The notes: generated by a model from the letters alone, not told the origin. 64,000 bases of DNA from Dryococelus australis (GCA_029891345.1 CM056994.1:221072491-221136490), one strand, 5' to 3'. Positions 33,940 to 45,674 are shown, numbered from the stretch's first letter. A program made the numbers and translations.

Positions 33940-35469
33940 ATGTTGGCTAATACACGATCATCGGCTTTACCTTGCATCAAATTGGAACACGTTTACTCCA
34001 CAAGAGAGAAAATTATTCAATGGTCACTACAAGGGGTGTGCAAAAACTATGAAAGGAAACGTTTCAGTGCACTGGTAAGATTACATTTATTTTGGTGTAA
34101 TAAACAACAGCAAAAGCGAATCCACTTCTCTCAATATTCAACAACAAGCATGGTTAAATACCAAATAGAAAGCTGACGTATATCACTACTACCAGGAGAA
34201 GGCATCCTGATAAAAATTTTACTGTGTTTGTATTTTACGTGTGAATAAATAATTACTCTAATTATTTATTTGGCCAGAATCAACTGTAATTTAATACGGG
34301 ATCTGAGGGGTACTCAAAAGGAATCTTTACCCAAGCGGTAAAGAATGACCTGGCTAGGGCCTTAAGAGTGGTCCAGAAGGGACAACATCGCCATGACCTT
34401 AATACCTGGTTACGTTTGTGAAGGAAGGTTAAGAACTGGTTGGGACGACGTCACTGGTAGCCTCTGGTATCGTTGATGACTGGAGTGGTGGAAGATGTGG
34501 AAGTCTCTGAATGGCGGCAGTCCTCCGGAGCTATCGACATCATCACTAACAGTTGTTTGTCATGGTTACTGGCATGGACGAGGGACTCTACCCTAAGCTT
34601 ATCACTCTGGTATATACCACCAGAGGATGATGTTCCACTCTCTGAGCCCTCAGCCTTTACAGCCAGAGTAAAGCGATCACCCTCTGTGGTGCCCTTGACC
34701 TACTCGGCCACAGAGGGCGATGAGCAACTCCTGAGGCATAGGCTGGGGTGCCTTTTATTCTAATTTTTCCCACTTCTTGGTACTCAGAAGGATGCAGGGG
34801 AGCTTGCCCCGCCTCTCAGGGGTGGAGCTTGTGACATCACATGCATGAACCATGGATCTTTATCTGGCGTGGTGCGAGGCGTTGATACTTATTGCAGTGA
34901 TGCTTTTGCGGAGGCTGTGACTTTTGGTCGAGTGGCCCATCTCCCTGCAGCGGTGTGAGATTCAAATTGTGCGCAGTTCTTCCAGAGTGAGCGGCCAAGT
35001 GGAGCGGTCTTTCCTCATGGAGGGGGTGTTGATGTGACTGCTTCTTGTAGAGATCAGTTGGACGTTAAAAGCAAGGAACACTAGGTATTTGTTGGGTCAA
35101 GGCTCTGCCATCGTACATTGTCCATGTGTCCTGCCTCCATTTCCGTGTTTAACTAAGGTTGACTTACCCATAGTATTAAATTAACTTTTTGGATTGGGTG
35201 AAGTCACTTCTGTAGTAAATGTCTCTTCTAGGTGAGGGATGTGTCATGCGTCAATATGTATGCTGATGTTCTTTCTTTTCGAATACAGTTTGGGACTATA
35301 GATGGTTGATAATTTTGGTGCAGTTTGTCTCTCATGGGAAAGTGGTTTTGAGGGGGTTCACATCAGTGTCCAAAGGGACCTTTTGTACTGCACAATGCCC
35401 TTATTTGTGTAAGTTTGTGGCCCAGTGGATGCAATGAGGGGGTTTGAAGCGCTGTGCCAGAGGAAAAGT

Positions 35470-35470
<1 letters not shown>
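33940..35470. other. Mixed GC-rich region without a recognised gene
   Basis: A 96-residue plus-strand frame (34,473-34,763) and a 78-residue one (33,940-34,176) have no recognisable domain. The level GC content suggests decayed retroelement sequence rather than intron. Confidence 0.35.
34244..34270. repeat. Perfect 12-bp inverted repeat with 3-nt loop
   Basis: AATAAATAATTA, loop CTC, then its exact reverse complement. It includes AATAAA and could form a hairpin. Possibly a polyadenylation-associated structure of an element, or chance in AT-rich DNA. Confidence 0.6.

Positions 35471-35527
<57 letters not shown>
35471..35527. repeat. 57-nt poly-T tract
   Basis: Unbroken run of 57 T. It may be the poly-A tail of a minus-strand retroposon, but no target duplication or body was identified. 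Long homopolymers are also prone to sequencing-length error. Confidence 0.95.
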
Positions 35528-35587
35528 CACTGAGCTGAAATTCACTCGTCTGTTGTTTCAAATGGCTGCAACATTACAACGTGTATG

Positions 35588-35625
35588 ATAATTTCCATAG
35601 GGTTTCATAATTTCCATAGGGTTTC
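35588..35625. repeat. 19-bp tandem duplication
   Basis: ATAATTTCCATAGGGTTTC occurs twice without a gap. Confidence 0.9.
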
Positions 35626-37480
35626 AGAAAATACTATTTTCATCAAACTTCCAAAAGTCTTCTTTAAAGAAAGATCAAAATTTAAATGAGTGTTAGCACA
35701 AATTCAGTGTTACAGAAAGGTTAGGGAATGAAATACACTGCAAGTACTGGAGAAAAACGAGTGTTCACAATCCCTATAAATCAAAATTCAGCTAATTTTA
35801 AGTATTTTTAAACCATAGTTTTCATGCTATATGAAGTAATTGTGTTTATAGTCAAAGGTTGCAATTGCCGAAAATATCTATTCAACACCTTTGGACATAA
35901 TTATGTTGTATTAACAAATAAGATTAACTGGCAATTTCAGTAAAATTTTGAAAGCAGAATGTGAGGGTAAAAATTTTGTAATAGCAGATTTGATTGTACA
36001 AAAACTGACACAGTGCTGTAGAAAAAAAATAGAATATTTAAATAAATATCTTTATGCTCAATAACTAAATTTCATCGCTGAAGTACTCTCTATTTTGTCA
36101 TCACTATTTTGTTCCTAGCTGCAACTTTTTCTGCCAGGTCCCACTCATAATTTGCATGTGGTGCCATGTACATCAGAGGTGCATAACCTGGACTATCTGG
36201 GTCTCTTGTTAGTGAAAATGCTAGTAACAAAATATTGAAATACAAACATGAGAATGTTTACCGCGATGTTATGACTTTTTGTCAATTGTGTCTCGCTTTA
36301 CTGCCGCAATCCAAGCTTGTCTTCTTAAACTATTATTCTTGTCATTAAAAATTTTAACAAATTAATAACTGAAGGCCTGTTTGCACTACATTTGACAAAA
36401 CAACAGTTTTGATTGTTCTTGTTGAACTATTTCCCTCGGTATTATAAATAATATGTTGTTGATCGCTAGGACCTCTACAACACATAACCTACAAGACTGA
36501 GAGGGGTGATTACAAGTAAAGTGGATCCAGTTGCATATTTTTCTATGATTTGTTAACTATGAGATTCAAACAGCTGAGGGCAAAGTCTCAAAAACATAAA
36601 ATGTAAATATATAAATATACATATATGTTATCAACTTAGCATGCAATCAATTATCCATGCAGTCATAAGAATAATTTTTAAAAAACGAACACTACTATAT
36701 GGGTATTATGCACATCACCAAATCAATACTTTATAGGACAAAAGATAATGAGAAGACAAACACTGGTATTGGATGGCATTGACTGTATATTTTTGTAAAT
36801 AAAATATATAAATTGGTTGCATATTTTTTGTTACATCATTTCGTAGTAGCCCTTAATATAAAGTTGCTTGCTGATTAGACACATGAAACATATAATATTT
36901 ATATTAAGTCATCATGATTACAAATAATATTTAAAAACCTATTAATTAAAAAAAATGCAAAGTAAAACAAACTAGAGCAATTTCATTGCAAGGTGAACCT
37001 GCAAGAATTGTACTAAGTTTATATATTAAATAATATTTTACTTAAGTTTCATTATTTTCCAATATTGTCATTTATATTTTATTTTTAGATATTGATATCT
37101 CTTCTAGCCAAAAAAATCCTTTGATGGAGTTTACAGTGTTCGAAGATTGGTGTTGACCACAAGTACGCATGTATTTTTACACAAAATAAATTGAATAGAT
37201 TTCTTTCCGGAATTATGTTCTGAAGTGAAGGCAAATCATTTTCCATTCATACTGAAGACGTGAGGCATAGCAATTCAGGGTGGTGGGCAAACACCGCCAC
37301 ATGGAAATTTCCGCTACAACATGGGAGAAGGCTACTTGGGTCGCACAGCAAACAGGTACCTTGGAGTTGGACCACGCTAAGAAATCAAATTAATATGCAA
37401 AATAACAATTGCATCTGGGTAAAAATTACGTTAAAACCTTCCCGAGGGAATAACAGCAACATTAAACTTACCTAGGGCGT
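35626..37480. other. AT-rich non-coding sequence
   Basis: No gene or element recognised. TMCO1 exon 1 was looked for here and not found. A 71-residue plus-strand frame at 37,260-37,475 has no family resemblance. Confidence 0.5.
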
Positions 37481-37489
37481 TATAATTAA

Positions 37490-38250
37490 ATGAATCTACA
37501 ACATATTAATGATGTTCTTACACAAAGATAGAAATTAAAATTATTGATAAAATAACCAACCCAAGCATCTAGCAAAATAAAACAACAGTAATTATAAATT
37601 TTAAGCTAAATGGCAATATAATCATATAAGGAATATGTAATAAAATCCATCTCAAGATATGTACATCCCCCAATTACTGAAACAAAATTTATAGTAACCA
37701 TGCTTTTTAATATAACTCAGCTATTATCTATTACAGAATGATAACTATAAAAAGAAAAATCCTTAATAATTAAATAATTAACTGAAAATCAATAACTAAT
37801 AGTTAAACCTGTAGAAAAATAATAAATAAAATAAGCATAGATATTATTATAATTAATAGAATGAACCTCTAAATTTAAATCTTTAGAATAAAACCCAGAT
37901 AAAAAAGGCATACCACATAAACATAAGTTAGCAATAATAAACCATAAATAAGTCAATAGTATTTGGAAAAATAAATTACCTAAATAAGGAATATCCTGAC
38001 AATCCTTAAATGAATGAATAACAACTCAAAAGCACATAAACAACAAAGCTTTAAATAATGCATGAATTAATACATGAAAGTTAGCTTAAAAAAAAAAGAG
38101 AAAAAACACGAAAAGAAAGAATAGAAATTATTAAACTCAAAGTAGATAAAGCAATAATCTTTTTTAAAATCAAATTCAAAATTAGCACAAAATCCAGATA
38201 TAAACTTAGTGATTAAAAAAATTAATAATAAAAAGGTTGATAATGTTCAA
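37490..38250 (-). pseudogene. Nuclear copy of mitochondrial ND5 (numt)
   Basis: Read on the minus strand with the invertebrate mitochondrial code (TGA as Trp, ATA as Met), this region gives the core of NADH dehydrogenase subunit 5. In order: ANFEFDFKK then ALSTLSLIISI; ANFHVLIHALFKALLFMC; VVIHSFKDCQDI; IIANLCLCGMP; SKDLNLE; and towards the end a hydrophobic PYMIILPFSLKF stretch. HALFKALLF, KDCQDIR-like and CGMPF are hallmark ND5 motifs. ND5 is an inner-membrane proton-pumping subunit of complex I. Several frameshifts, A-run expansions and a missing QLG after STLS show that this is a decayed nuclear insertion, not the organelle gene. It lies about 0.5 kb upstream of a TMCO1 exon and may be within a TMCO1 intron. 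Confidence 0.85.
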
Positions 38251-38741
38251 TTAACATAAAGTGGATTAAATTTAATTAATAACTAAACTTAACAAAAAAG
38301 AGTGAGAAAGACACTGTTTGAACTTCTGTAAAATAATGCCAGTGCTTGCTGTAATGTACAAAATTGAGGCATGGATAAAGTTCATTTGTGGAGAAATTGG
38401 GAGTAGGTACTCCAAAAAAAAAAAACCAGTGACAACATCCACCATGTTCCGAGTTGCGTATTCACATTTAGAGACAACCTGAGAACTTGGAACATTGTAA
38501 TTTTTTTAATTTTATGGGAAACTGTACTTGAAATTGCCTAAAAAGTTGTTTCTTATAATAGTGGTTTCTAATAACCTAATCCAATATTATTGCCGGACCT
38601 CCTAAGTATTTTTCTTTTTGAGGTATTAATAGGTTTTGTTTGTGACAGCCACTAAGTGTTTTTCTTTTTGAGGTAGGCCTATTAATAGGTTTTGTTTCTT
38701 TATACCACTCACTGCATCTTGGTGTGTACATTTGCTTCTAG
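38251..38741. other. Intronic sequence upstream of TMCO1 exon
   Basis: AT-rich, ending in a splice acceptor TTGCTTCTAG. Contains a near-duplicate of about 40 bp (listed separately). Confidence 0.5.
38603..38696. repeat. Imperfect direct duplication of about 40 bp
   Basis: TAAGT(A/G)TTTTTCTTTTTGAGG followed by ATTAATAGGTTTTGTTT occurs at 38,603-38,641 and again at 38,653-38,696, the second with an AGGCCT insertion. Confidence 0.8.
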
Positions 38742-38819
38742 GTCTGACATGGGTAATGGTGTACAGAACTGAGAAGTATCAAAAACTGAAAGCTGAAGTG
38801 GAAAGGCAAAGTAAAAAAT
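38742..38819 (+). CDS. TMCO1: TMCO1, internal exon (second coding exon)
   Basis: Encodes LTWVMVYRTEKYQKLKAEVE then RQSKK, with partial codons at both ends. Acceptor TTGCTTCTAG precedes it, and donor GTAAGT follows at 38,820. TMCO1 is a conserved ER membrane protein (DUF106/EMC3-like superfamily) reported as a calcium-load-activated calcium channel and as part of a ribosome-associated translocon complex. This exon covers the end of the first membrane segment and the start of the coiled coil. The first coding exon, ending in a Gly codon's first base, was not found in the window. Confidence 0.92.
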
Positions 38820-39832
38820 GTAAGTTTATTATTTATGTTATAACAGAAAGGACAATTATTTGGATGTGCCTATGCAGTGTCAATGAAAGGTACAGCAGTA
38901 ATTTATAATGATTTAGTTTTTATTTTTGATCATTGGATACAGCAAAGGAAGCTTTAAAACATAGTTTTGCATAGTTATTGGTTATCATTGAAAGAGTTTA
39001 AGGTGTGTTGTCAATAGTGTGAAAATTTTTCTTTAATGTACTCTATATTCAGTACGTAGTAGTTTGCACCGAATGTATGTGTTGGAGTCCAGACTTTGTT
39101 TCTTCACTATAATTGATTGTTTTGTAGGTGTATCATTTTACCAGAGAACTTTCAGCCAATTATTTGAACCTAATTAATGGATGTAAGTATTAAAATTTGT
39201 AATTGATTCCAAGCAATACAAGCCTTGTACAATCAACTAAACCTCCACCATAAGTTGTACTAGATTACCTACCCAGCGCTGACATTATGCATTTACTGAC
39301 TGTTATTTTAATAGATCAGGATATTTTTCAGGGTGAATAGTTTTGTTAGAAGTGATCAGCTGACTGGTTTACAGATTAGACTATTTTGAAGGCTCTCGAC
39401 TCAAGAAGTTCCTTTAACTGTGTGAAATTGCAGCATTATTGGTTATGGCTTTATAAACTGTATTTGAATACTGCATGTTTTCAAGTGCCATTTTGTGTTC
39501 TAAATAGCATTGTGTTAAATGTGTTTCCTCACACCTATGCTGCTGAAAACTAAAGCTCTCACAATCATATACCACGCACATGCCCCTCTCATATATTTTA
39601 ACACATATTCACTTTAAAAATTTATCACAATTTGTAACTTTTAAAGTCATTGAAGTAAAATTACAGTACCGCCAGTCTTGGAGTTTTTGAGCACAACTCA
39701 TCTAACCCATCTTATGGGTTGCAAACCCACCAGTCCAAGATGCTAATACCTATCATTGAAAATGCTGTGTAGAATTACGCATTTGTAGTGGTACACTCAG
39801 CTTTTGAGACATGACATTTCTGTTTGCTGCAG
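38820..39832 (+). other. TMCO1 intron between the two exons
   Basis: Starts GTAAGT, ends TTTGCTGCAG. No transposon remnant recognised inside it. Confidence 0.85.
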
Positions 39833-40007
39833 TGGAGAAAAGGAAAGAAGCTCACGGAGATTCACTGGATAAGCAGCATAAAAAAAAGATAGAAAGAGAA
39901 GAGGAGAAATTGAAAAACAATAATCGTGATTTGTCACTGGTGAAGATGAAATCTATGTTTGCAATTGGTTTTGCCTTCACTGCCTTGCTGAGTATGTTTA
40001 ACAGCAT
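39833..40007 (+). CDS. TMCO1: TMCO1, internal exon (third coding exon)
   Basis: Joins the previous exon in phase (final T plus TG gives Leu). It encodes EKRKEAHGDSLDKQHKKKIE, then REEEKLKNNNRDLSLVKMKS, then MFAIGFAFTALLSMFNS, ending at donor GTAAGT. The Lys/Glu-rich coiled coil, the invariant EEKLKNNNRDLS block and the MKSMFAIGF membrane segment are diagnostic of TMCO1. The intron between the two exons is 1,013 bp. The remaining exons (FDGR... to the C terminus) are not visible before 64,000, so the next intron is at least 24 kb and holds the LINE and SINE-like insertions. Confidence 0.95.
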
Positions 40008-40226
40008 GTAAGTATTTATTGTAGTTGGTGGTGTAGAGAGTAATGATGACTGGGTTTTTATGGACAATTCTTGAACTGTAACTTCAGTTCCATGTCCTTC
40101 TCCCTTCCAGTTACTGGTGGACATTCTCCTGTGGCCATTGTGTACACTGACAGTGAGTCACAAAGTTAGCTCATTTTGAAATAGACAATTTATTTATTTA
40201 CATTTATTTATTTGAACAAATTTTAT

Positions 40227-40269
40227 TGTGCCATTTAACAGTAACAAGAATCAATAACAGGGTGGCACA
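40227..40269 (-). other. LINE 3' hairpin, copy 1
   Basis: TGTGCCA and TGGCACA pair across a 43-nt element. The inner stem is weakened by substitutions compared with the copy at 62,720-62,759. Confidence 0.6.
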
Positions 40270-41028
40270 TTACATTAACAAGAGACATACACTAATTACA
40301 AAGACAAGGACAACCATATACAAAAACAAAACACAGACTTAATGAAATGAAAAAATTAATACTATATAATATACCAAAACCAGAAATCTAGTTATTATTC
40401 TGTTTACTGAATTCATTAGGAGTAATTGGCCAAAGAAAAATAAAAAAATAATATTCATTAGGATAATTATGCAATATACTTTAAACAAATTAAAAACACT
40501 ACCTAATTAAAGTTTTATTATTTTTAATACAAATCAGGTCAGATAACTGAATGTAAATATAAACTAAAACAGAAACTTACAAACTACAGTAATGTTTGTA
40601 TAGTTTTTAAAATGTACATTTTTCTCTGTAAAGGGATCATAATTGTAAAAGTATTTATTAAAATTATTTAAACATCTATTTACTTAATCACTTTTACAGT
40701 TTAAAGAAGAGAAAGTGGGTGATACTCTATGTATATATAACGGGATTTTTAAACCCACCTTATTAATAATTGCCAAACATGATAAATAATTTTAAAATGG
40801 ATTAATTAGAAATAAAGCATCTAAAATAGCTCTACGCTCTGACAAAGAAAGAGTTTTAAATATGTTCAACTCATTTTTATAATTAAAATCAGCATGTATT
40901 GGGAATCTATTATATAATACAGTACTTTAAAAGCTTTCTTGTGAATGTTTTCCAACCTGTTTGAATCTGTTGCCCTAATATGATTCCAGATAACCGAACA
41001 ATATTCTAATGTAGATCTATCTAATACA

Positions 41029-42818
41029 TTATATAAGCATAAAAATCTGGATATGAAGCAGAAAAATAATAAATTTAATTAAACCTAATGTACGATTGTT
41101 GTTGCTAATTAAATTATTTATATGTACATGGAAATATAATTTAGCATCTAAAATTACACCTAGGTCACATGTGTATTCTACTTTATTAATTTTTATCGTG
41201 TTAACATAGTATTTATGGTATGTAGAATTTGTTTTGCGTTTAAAAGAAATACGAGTTATTTTGGTTATATTCAGTTGCATACAATTTCTACTACACCAAT
41301 TATTTATAGCAAAAATACCCTGTTGTAACATTGCAAAGTCATCTTTATCTTTAATACATTTATAAATCAAATTGTCATCCTAAAGAAGTGCATTTGAATG
41401 ACTAATTACACAGATACTATTGTTTATAAAATATACTAAAAAGTGATGGTGCTAGGGTGCTTCCTTGAGGAACTCCTGAAAACAGCATAAGAAGAAAAAG
41501 ATTTATCTATTTTAACTACAAAAGACAGTTTATTAAAATAATTAGGGAACCATTTTAAATATACTCTATTCAAACCAAAACTTTGTAATTTTATAATAAT
41601 AATTAGGTGTTAACACATGTCAAATGATTTCTGTTTCAACTTGAAACTTACACATTTAAGTTTGATGAACTGTAACAAATCCCACGCGTCCCCCGCCGCC
41701 ATCTTGTACTGCCTCGCTGCTCCTAGCAGCCATCAGGAGAACTGAAGTTGTGGCACCAATTTTAAAAACACACGTGTTGAACATCTAATATTAACACTAT
41801 GCTCCTCGTCACTGTTCAGACTCAAGCCCTCACAACACTTTAAAACAGTCTATTTAATATTATTTAGTCTTAACACTTTGTGAAGACCAAAATATATAAC
41901 ATCTACTTGCTTTCTTGAGGTAATTTTGAAATACAGATCATCAACAAAGTTAAATTAATTAGTTACTGTTATTTTATCCATCAGGAATCCGTGTTGACTT
42001 TCTTTGATTAAATTTTTGGTCATAAATGTGTTTATGAATAATTTTCTCAAAAACTTTAGATAGTCCACTTAATAAAGATATTGATCTATAATTATTTACT
42101 TCCTGCTTATTCCCTTTTTTTTTAATATTGGTACCACAACTCCACGTTTTCAAATATCTGGATAGAGGTCAGATGATAGACTATTGTTAAAAACATGCGT
42201 TAAAATTGGAGTGATTATATTTGCACAACCGTTGATTATAAAATTAGGGATATTGTCCCATCTGGTGGCCCTACTGCTTTTGAGCTTTTTTATAGCCCAA
42301 AGGACTAAGCCCTGGGAAATAGTGGGATTACCTATATGTAATTTATTTGAATAGTAATATTTTACTGAAATCCGAAAAGTGTTCATAATACGCTGCATTT
42401 TTCATTTTTTAAAATAATCTATGAAAATGTGCTTTCTTTTTAATTAAATAAATCAATTCTTGAGTAAACCAAACTGGGTATCTATTTTTTCTTTCTTTGG
42501 CTTTTGGAATAAAATTATTTATAAATATTTGAAGATTATAATTTTAAAAGTCTCTACCATTTCATTAACACCTTCCATATTATATATAGGGCTCCATTCA
42601 AAGTTTGTAATAGCTAAATGTAAAGAGAGATAATCCCCTTTGTGATAATTTCTGTAAAATACTTGGTTATTTGCTTTATGTTTTTCATAAATCAAGGAAA
42701 TCTGACAGGATAATGCAGTGTGATATTTATCTTTCTCGATCAATATAGCATTAGCTTTATTGAAATGAATATGGGAATTTGATAATATTAAATCTAGTAA
42801 TTCCAAAAAAGGTTTCAA
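41029..42818 (-). pseudogene. LINE copy 1 ORF2 (endonuclease end and reverse transcriptase), broken
   Basis: Minus-strand pieces in order: 42,818-42,519, endonuclease end (LDLILSNSHI... DKYHTALSCQI, where functional copies have an SDH-type motif); 42,398-42,150, reverse transcriptase start (GLVLWAIKKLKSSRATRWDN, the K-S-S-K-(A/S)-T-G-(W/P)-D box); about 41,470, GVPQGSTLAPSLF; about 41,385, the catalytic box with a stop where Tyr-Ala should be (stop-DD); 41,370-41,029, thumb region (DLGVILDAKLYFHVHI). The enzyme would nick chromosomal DNA and prime reverse transcription from the LINE hairpin, but this copy is dead. Confidence 0.75.
41655..41905. mobile_element. Unclassified insertion in LINE copy 1
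   Basis: About 250 bp that have no counterpart in LINE copy 3 at the same point. Contains CCGCCGCCATCTTGTAC, whose complement carries an AAGATGGCGGC (YY1-like) word. Ends could not be resolved. Confidence 0.4.
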
Positions 42819-42890
42819 TGCATTCTAGTGTTCTAAATTAAATTAAATGATGGTTTGTAACCGGAACTGACCTTTTAATTTTATATAAAA

Positions 42891-43580
42891 ACTAGCTTTT
42901 ACCTGCTGCTTCGCGCGCTGCCCCACTATTGGGTGCTTACTCACTGGGCTACTGTGGCCCCCACTATTGGGTGCTTACCCACTGGGCTACTGTGACCTCC
43001 ACTATAGCGTTATCTACCCACTTAGCTACTACAGCCCCACTATAGCATTCTCTACCCACTGAGCTACTGCAGCCCCACTATCTGGTTCTCTACCCACTGT
43101 GCTACTGCAGCCCCACTATAGGGTTCTTTACCCACTGAGCTAATGCTGCTCCACTATCGGGTTGTCTAACCACTGGGCTACTGCGGCCCCACTATCGGTT
43201 CTCTACCCACTGAGCTACTGCGGCCCCACTATTGGGTTCTGTACCCACTGAGCTCCTGCGGCCTTACTATTGGGTTCTCCACCCACCGAGCTACTGCAGC
43301 TCTTGGGAAGGAATGTAAGACAGCCCATCGACAAAAAAGAAAGGAGAAATTTTAACTGTGCTTTTTTATGCAGTAATCCTAAGAAAAGTTTAATCAAGAA
43401 CCTATGTACACCCCTGATTATCATTTTTTTGGAACCGTTTGAGATATTTTTCTGGGGTAAAAAGTAGCCTATGACACACTCTGGACCTATCTGTGCAAAA
43501 AATCACATTGATCCGTTACTCTATTTTGACTTGAAAGGAGGACAAACACACTTTCTCATTTATATAGTAATAAGAATGAG
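42891..43580. mobile_element. SINE-like insect repeat with internal minisatellite, copy 1
   Basis: Head ACTAGCTTTTACCTGCTGCT followed by TCGCGCGC is a degenerate form of the ACTAGCTTTTACCCGCGGCTTCG head that is very common in insect genomes. The tail near 43,455-43,580 (GGTAAAAAGTAGCCTATGAC ... GACAAACACACTTTCTCATT) matches the matching tail of that repeat. Between them is the 38-bp minisatellite. A 65-residue plus-strand frame at 43,270-43,467 lies across it and is not considered coding. The exact superfamily (RTE-, Proto2- or SINE-derived) is not certain. Confidence 0.6.
42920..43298. repeat. 38-bp minisatellite of tRNA A-box-like units, ten copies
   Basis: Ten units of about 38 bp, consensus near GCCCCACTATNGGGTTCTCT followed by ACCCACTGAGCTACTGCG. 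On the minus strand each unit contains GTAGCTCAGTGGGTAGAG, which fits the RNA polymerase III A box (TRGCNNAGYNGG) and the first 25 nt of a tRNA. There is no B box in the unit. Confidence 0.85.
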
Positions 43581-43739
43581 TAATATTTTGAGTGTGGAAA
43601 GTATTCCAGTCTATACTGGGAAGGGAATATTGAGGCGTAGCATCAACTTGCTACACTTGAATACAAACACTTAATTCAAAATATACAGTTGGGCTATGGC
43701 TAGCATTTATCGACACAAGGCGCACTTTAAACTAGTTGT

Positions 43740-44421
43740 AGTAAAAATAAAAGATGAGTGAATTTCCAGTCTTAACCAGTTTTATTCTAGATGGTCGAGA
43801 ATTACAACAAACACATCATCAGTATGATAGAAATCATCAAATCACTTCTTTCCTCTGCACTCACGCAGGTGCAAAGTTATAGCAGCAGTCACATTTAAGT
43901 TGAAAATAGGTTGTTGTAGTAATTGAAGCGAACAAAGACTCTGTCACCCCCGACCGACATCTTGATGCACACAAGGTCCAAACACTACATGTTGTCTCTC
44001 TAGTGGTGGTAATAATACTAGGGCAGAGTACAAGATTATTCACGCGCACCTCGGCGCCTGCAGCTAACTCCGACTCTCCAACAAAGTCTAAAAATACACA
44101 CATGGCCGGGGCTCACGGATTCCTATTGGCTGTTCAATTATGTCACCCCACTGTGTGTGTAAGACAAAAGTGGGATTTTAGAAAAAAGTTTCGTCACCTC
44201 ACTCTGAAGCCTCAGAACCAAAATTGCCATGCAGTACAGATAACATTCGTATTACAGCCTCACATTAAAACTGATAAAGCCCTTACTTCTAAACCATGGC
44301 ATGGAAAGAAAAATTTGGACAAAATACACTCAGTGACAAAATAAACTGTGAAATTTAACCAAAAGTGAACCTTAAAAACAATTAAAAAAGCAATAGAATC
44401 CTGTATAAATGCAATGCTATA
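43740..44421 (-). mobile_element. 3' LTR of a third LTR element, left end approximate
   Basis: On the minus strand it begins TATAGCATTGC right after a polypurine run and carries AATAAA near 43,785-43,790. A second copy of its first about 110 bp, with canonical TGTAGCATTGC start, is at 56,150-56,252. The left boundary is not defined. A 113-residue plus-strand frame at 44,003-44,344 crosses it and is probably fortuitous. Confidence 0.5.
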
Positions 44422-44436
44422 TTACCCCCCTTAATT
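44422..44436 (-). other. Polypurine tract of the third LTR element
   Basis: The minus strand reads AAATTAAGGGGGGTA just before the LTR start. Confidence 0.5.
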
Positions 44437-44772
44437 TGGGAAAAATGTTTAAGAAATCTTTATTAAATCAATACCTAACCTTAAAGTGTCGATGCAGAAT
44501 ACTACTGTAACTTTGTTCCTTAAAACACAACACACAAACACACTGCAAAACAACAAAATCCTCACAAGACAATACACAAGTTCAAGTCACAATTCATTGA
44601 AACAAACACATTGGAACAGCTACAAAACAACAAACAAAATATAATATGTCACAAGATACTGTCATTTCTTGAAATATAAATATTACCATTTGTACACTTC
44701 CACATAATTCAAAAGTCAAACATGAGTACACACCACACCAAACATCAATGCCTACCAAGGTAAGCAAACAAG

Positions 44773-44776
<4 letters not shown>

Positions 44777-44815
<39 letters not shown>
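44777..44815. repeat. (TA)n microsatellite
   Basis: About 19 TA units. Confidence 0.95.
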
Positions 44816-44818
<3 letters not shown>

Positions 44819-45674
44819 CTGTGATACAATGAACATATGTATCAAAAATTTGTTTTGTACAAAACTCAAAACATGTGTAAACTCAATTAAATTTGTTACA
44901 AGAAACATTTGTGTAAAAAATATTAAGTCATTAGCAGTTATCAAACACACCTACAAGTACAAGGCAACAAAGTCAAGGTGTAAATTGTGGGGAACAATAC
45001 TGAATGTAACAAATGTATGGACCCTCAAGCATATAAATAGGTGACAAAAACAATTTATACAGCACAAATACAAAATACTCAACAACATTTTGAAACTTTC
45101 AATACAAGAATACAACAGCAAAGATACACATCCTGAAACACTGTGGTCACCCAACCACAAAACTCACATTGTAGATTACCAATATCATAAACACATTAAA
45201 TTTAACTGATTTAAATGCACTAACACTATCAAAAAACAACTCTAAAAAAAAAATTAACAGCCCTGTATCCAACCTCCTAACTTCCCAAACTTCACTTAAC
45301 TCCAAAAAGTTCAACAAAACAAATTTAAAATATCCTCAAAAATTGTCATCCATCTCAGTCAAAGTGTGAAATCTCTTTCTAGGATAGAAGTTTAATTAAA
45401 ATTGCCCATATTTACTTTAAAAAGTTAATGAGTCGACTCCCACATTTAACCATAGCATGGATCCAGGTCTGCCCCAAAACACAAAAAAATTTGACACAGG
45501 CCTGTACCACCCCAACACACAATCTCAGAGCGAAGACTCAATAACACGCACACACACTGGGGCAATTCTTAAACCATACACCTCCAAACTCATCACCACT
45601 TCCCAACACCTCAACTTTCAGGCATTTCCAAAAACCATAAAATCTTAAAAAAACAAAAAATGAAAAAAGAAACA

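Larger units (their letters stand above)
40188..42888 (-). mobile_element. LINE copy 1, 5'-truncated
   Basis: Same family as the copies at 56,253-64,000. From its 3' end (left): an (AAAT)n tail at 40,188-40,214, hairpin 40,227-40,269, 3' untranslated region, C-terminal and reverse-transcriptase segments, end of the endonuclease. It stops near 42,888 within the endonuclease region, as expected for incomplete reverse transcription. An unrelated insertion of about 250 bp interrupts it near 41,655-41,905. It lies in a TMCO1 intron, antisense to the gene. Confidence 0.8.

Noticed and set aside
35358..35561. Two minus-strand frames with long poly-Lys
   Set aside because: Translation of the 57-nt poly-T tract, not a protein.
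37090..37140. Candidate TMCO1 exon (TTTGATGGAG after a pyrimidine tract)
   Set aside because: Lies upstream of the known exons and its translation does not continue as TMCO1.
39852..40124. A 90-residue minus-strand frame
   Set aside because: Antisense shadow of the TMCO1 exon at 39,833-40,007.
42920..43298. Cluster of tRNA genes
   Set aside because: Each 38-bp unit has an A-box-like word only; no anticodon arm, B box or acceptor stem.
42920..43298. CRISPR-like array
   Set aside because: Units are contiguous tandem copies without unique spacers, and the sequence is eukaryotic.
44594..45044. Frames with repeated Ile-Tyr on both strands
   Set aside because: They arise from the (TA)n microsatellite.
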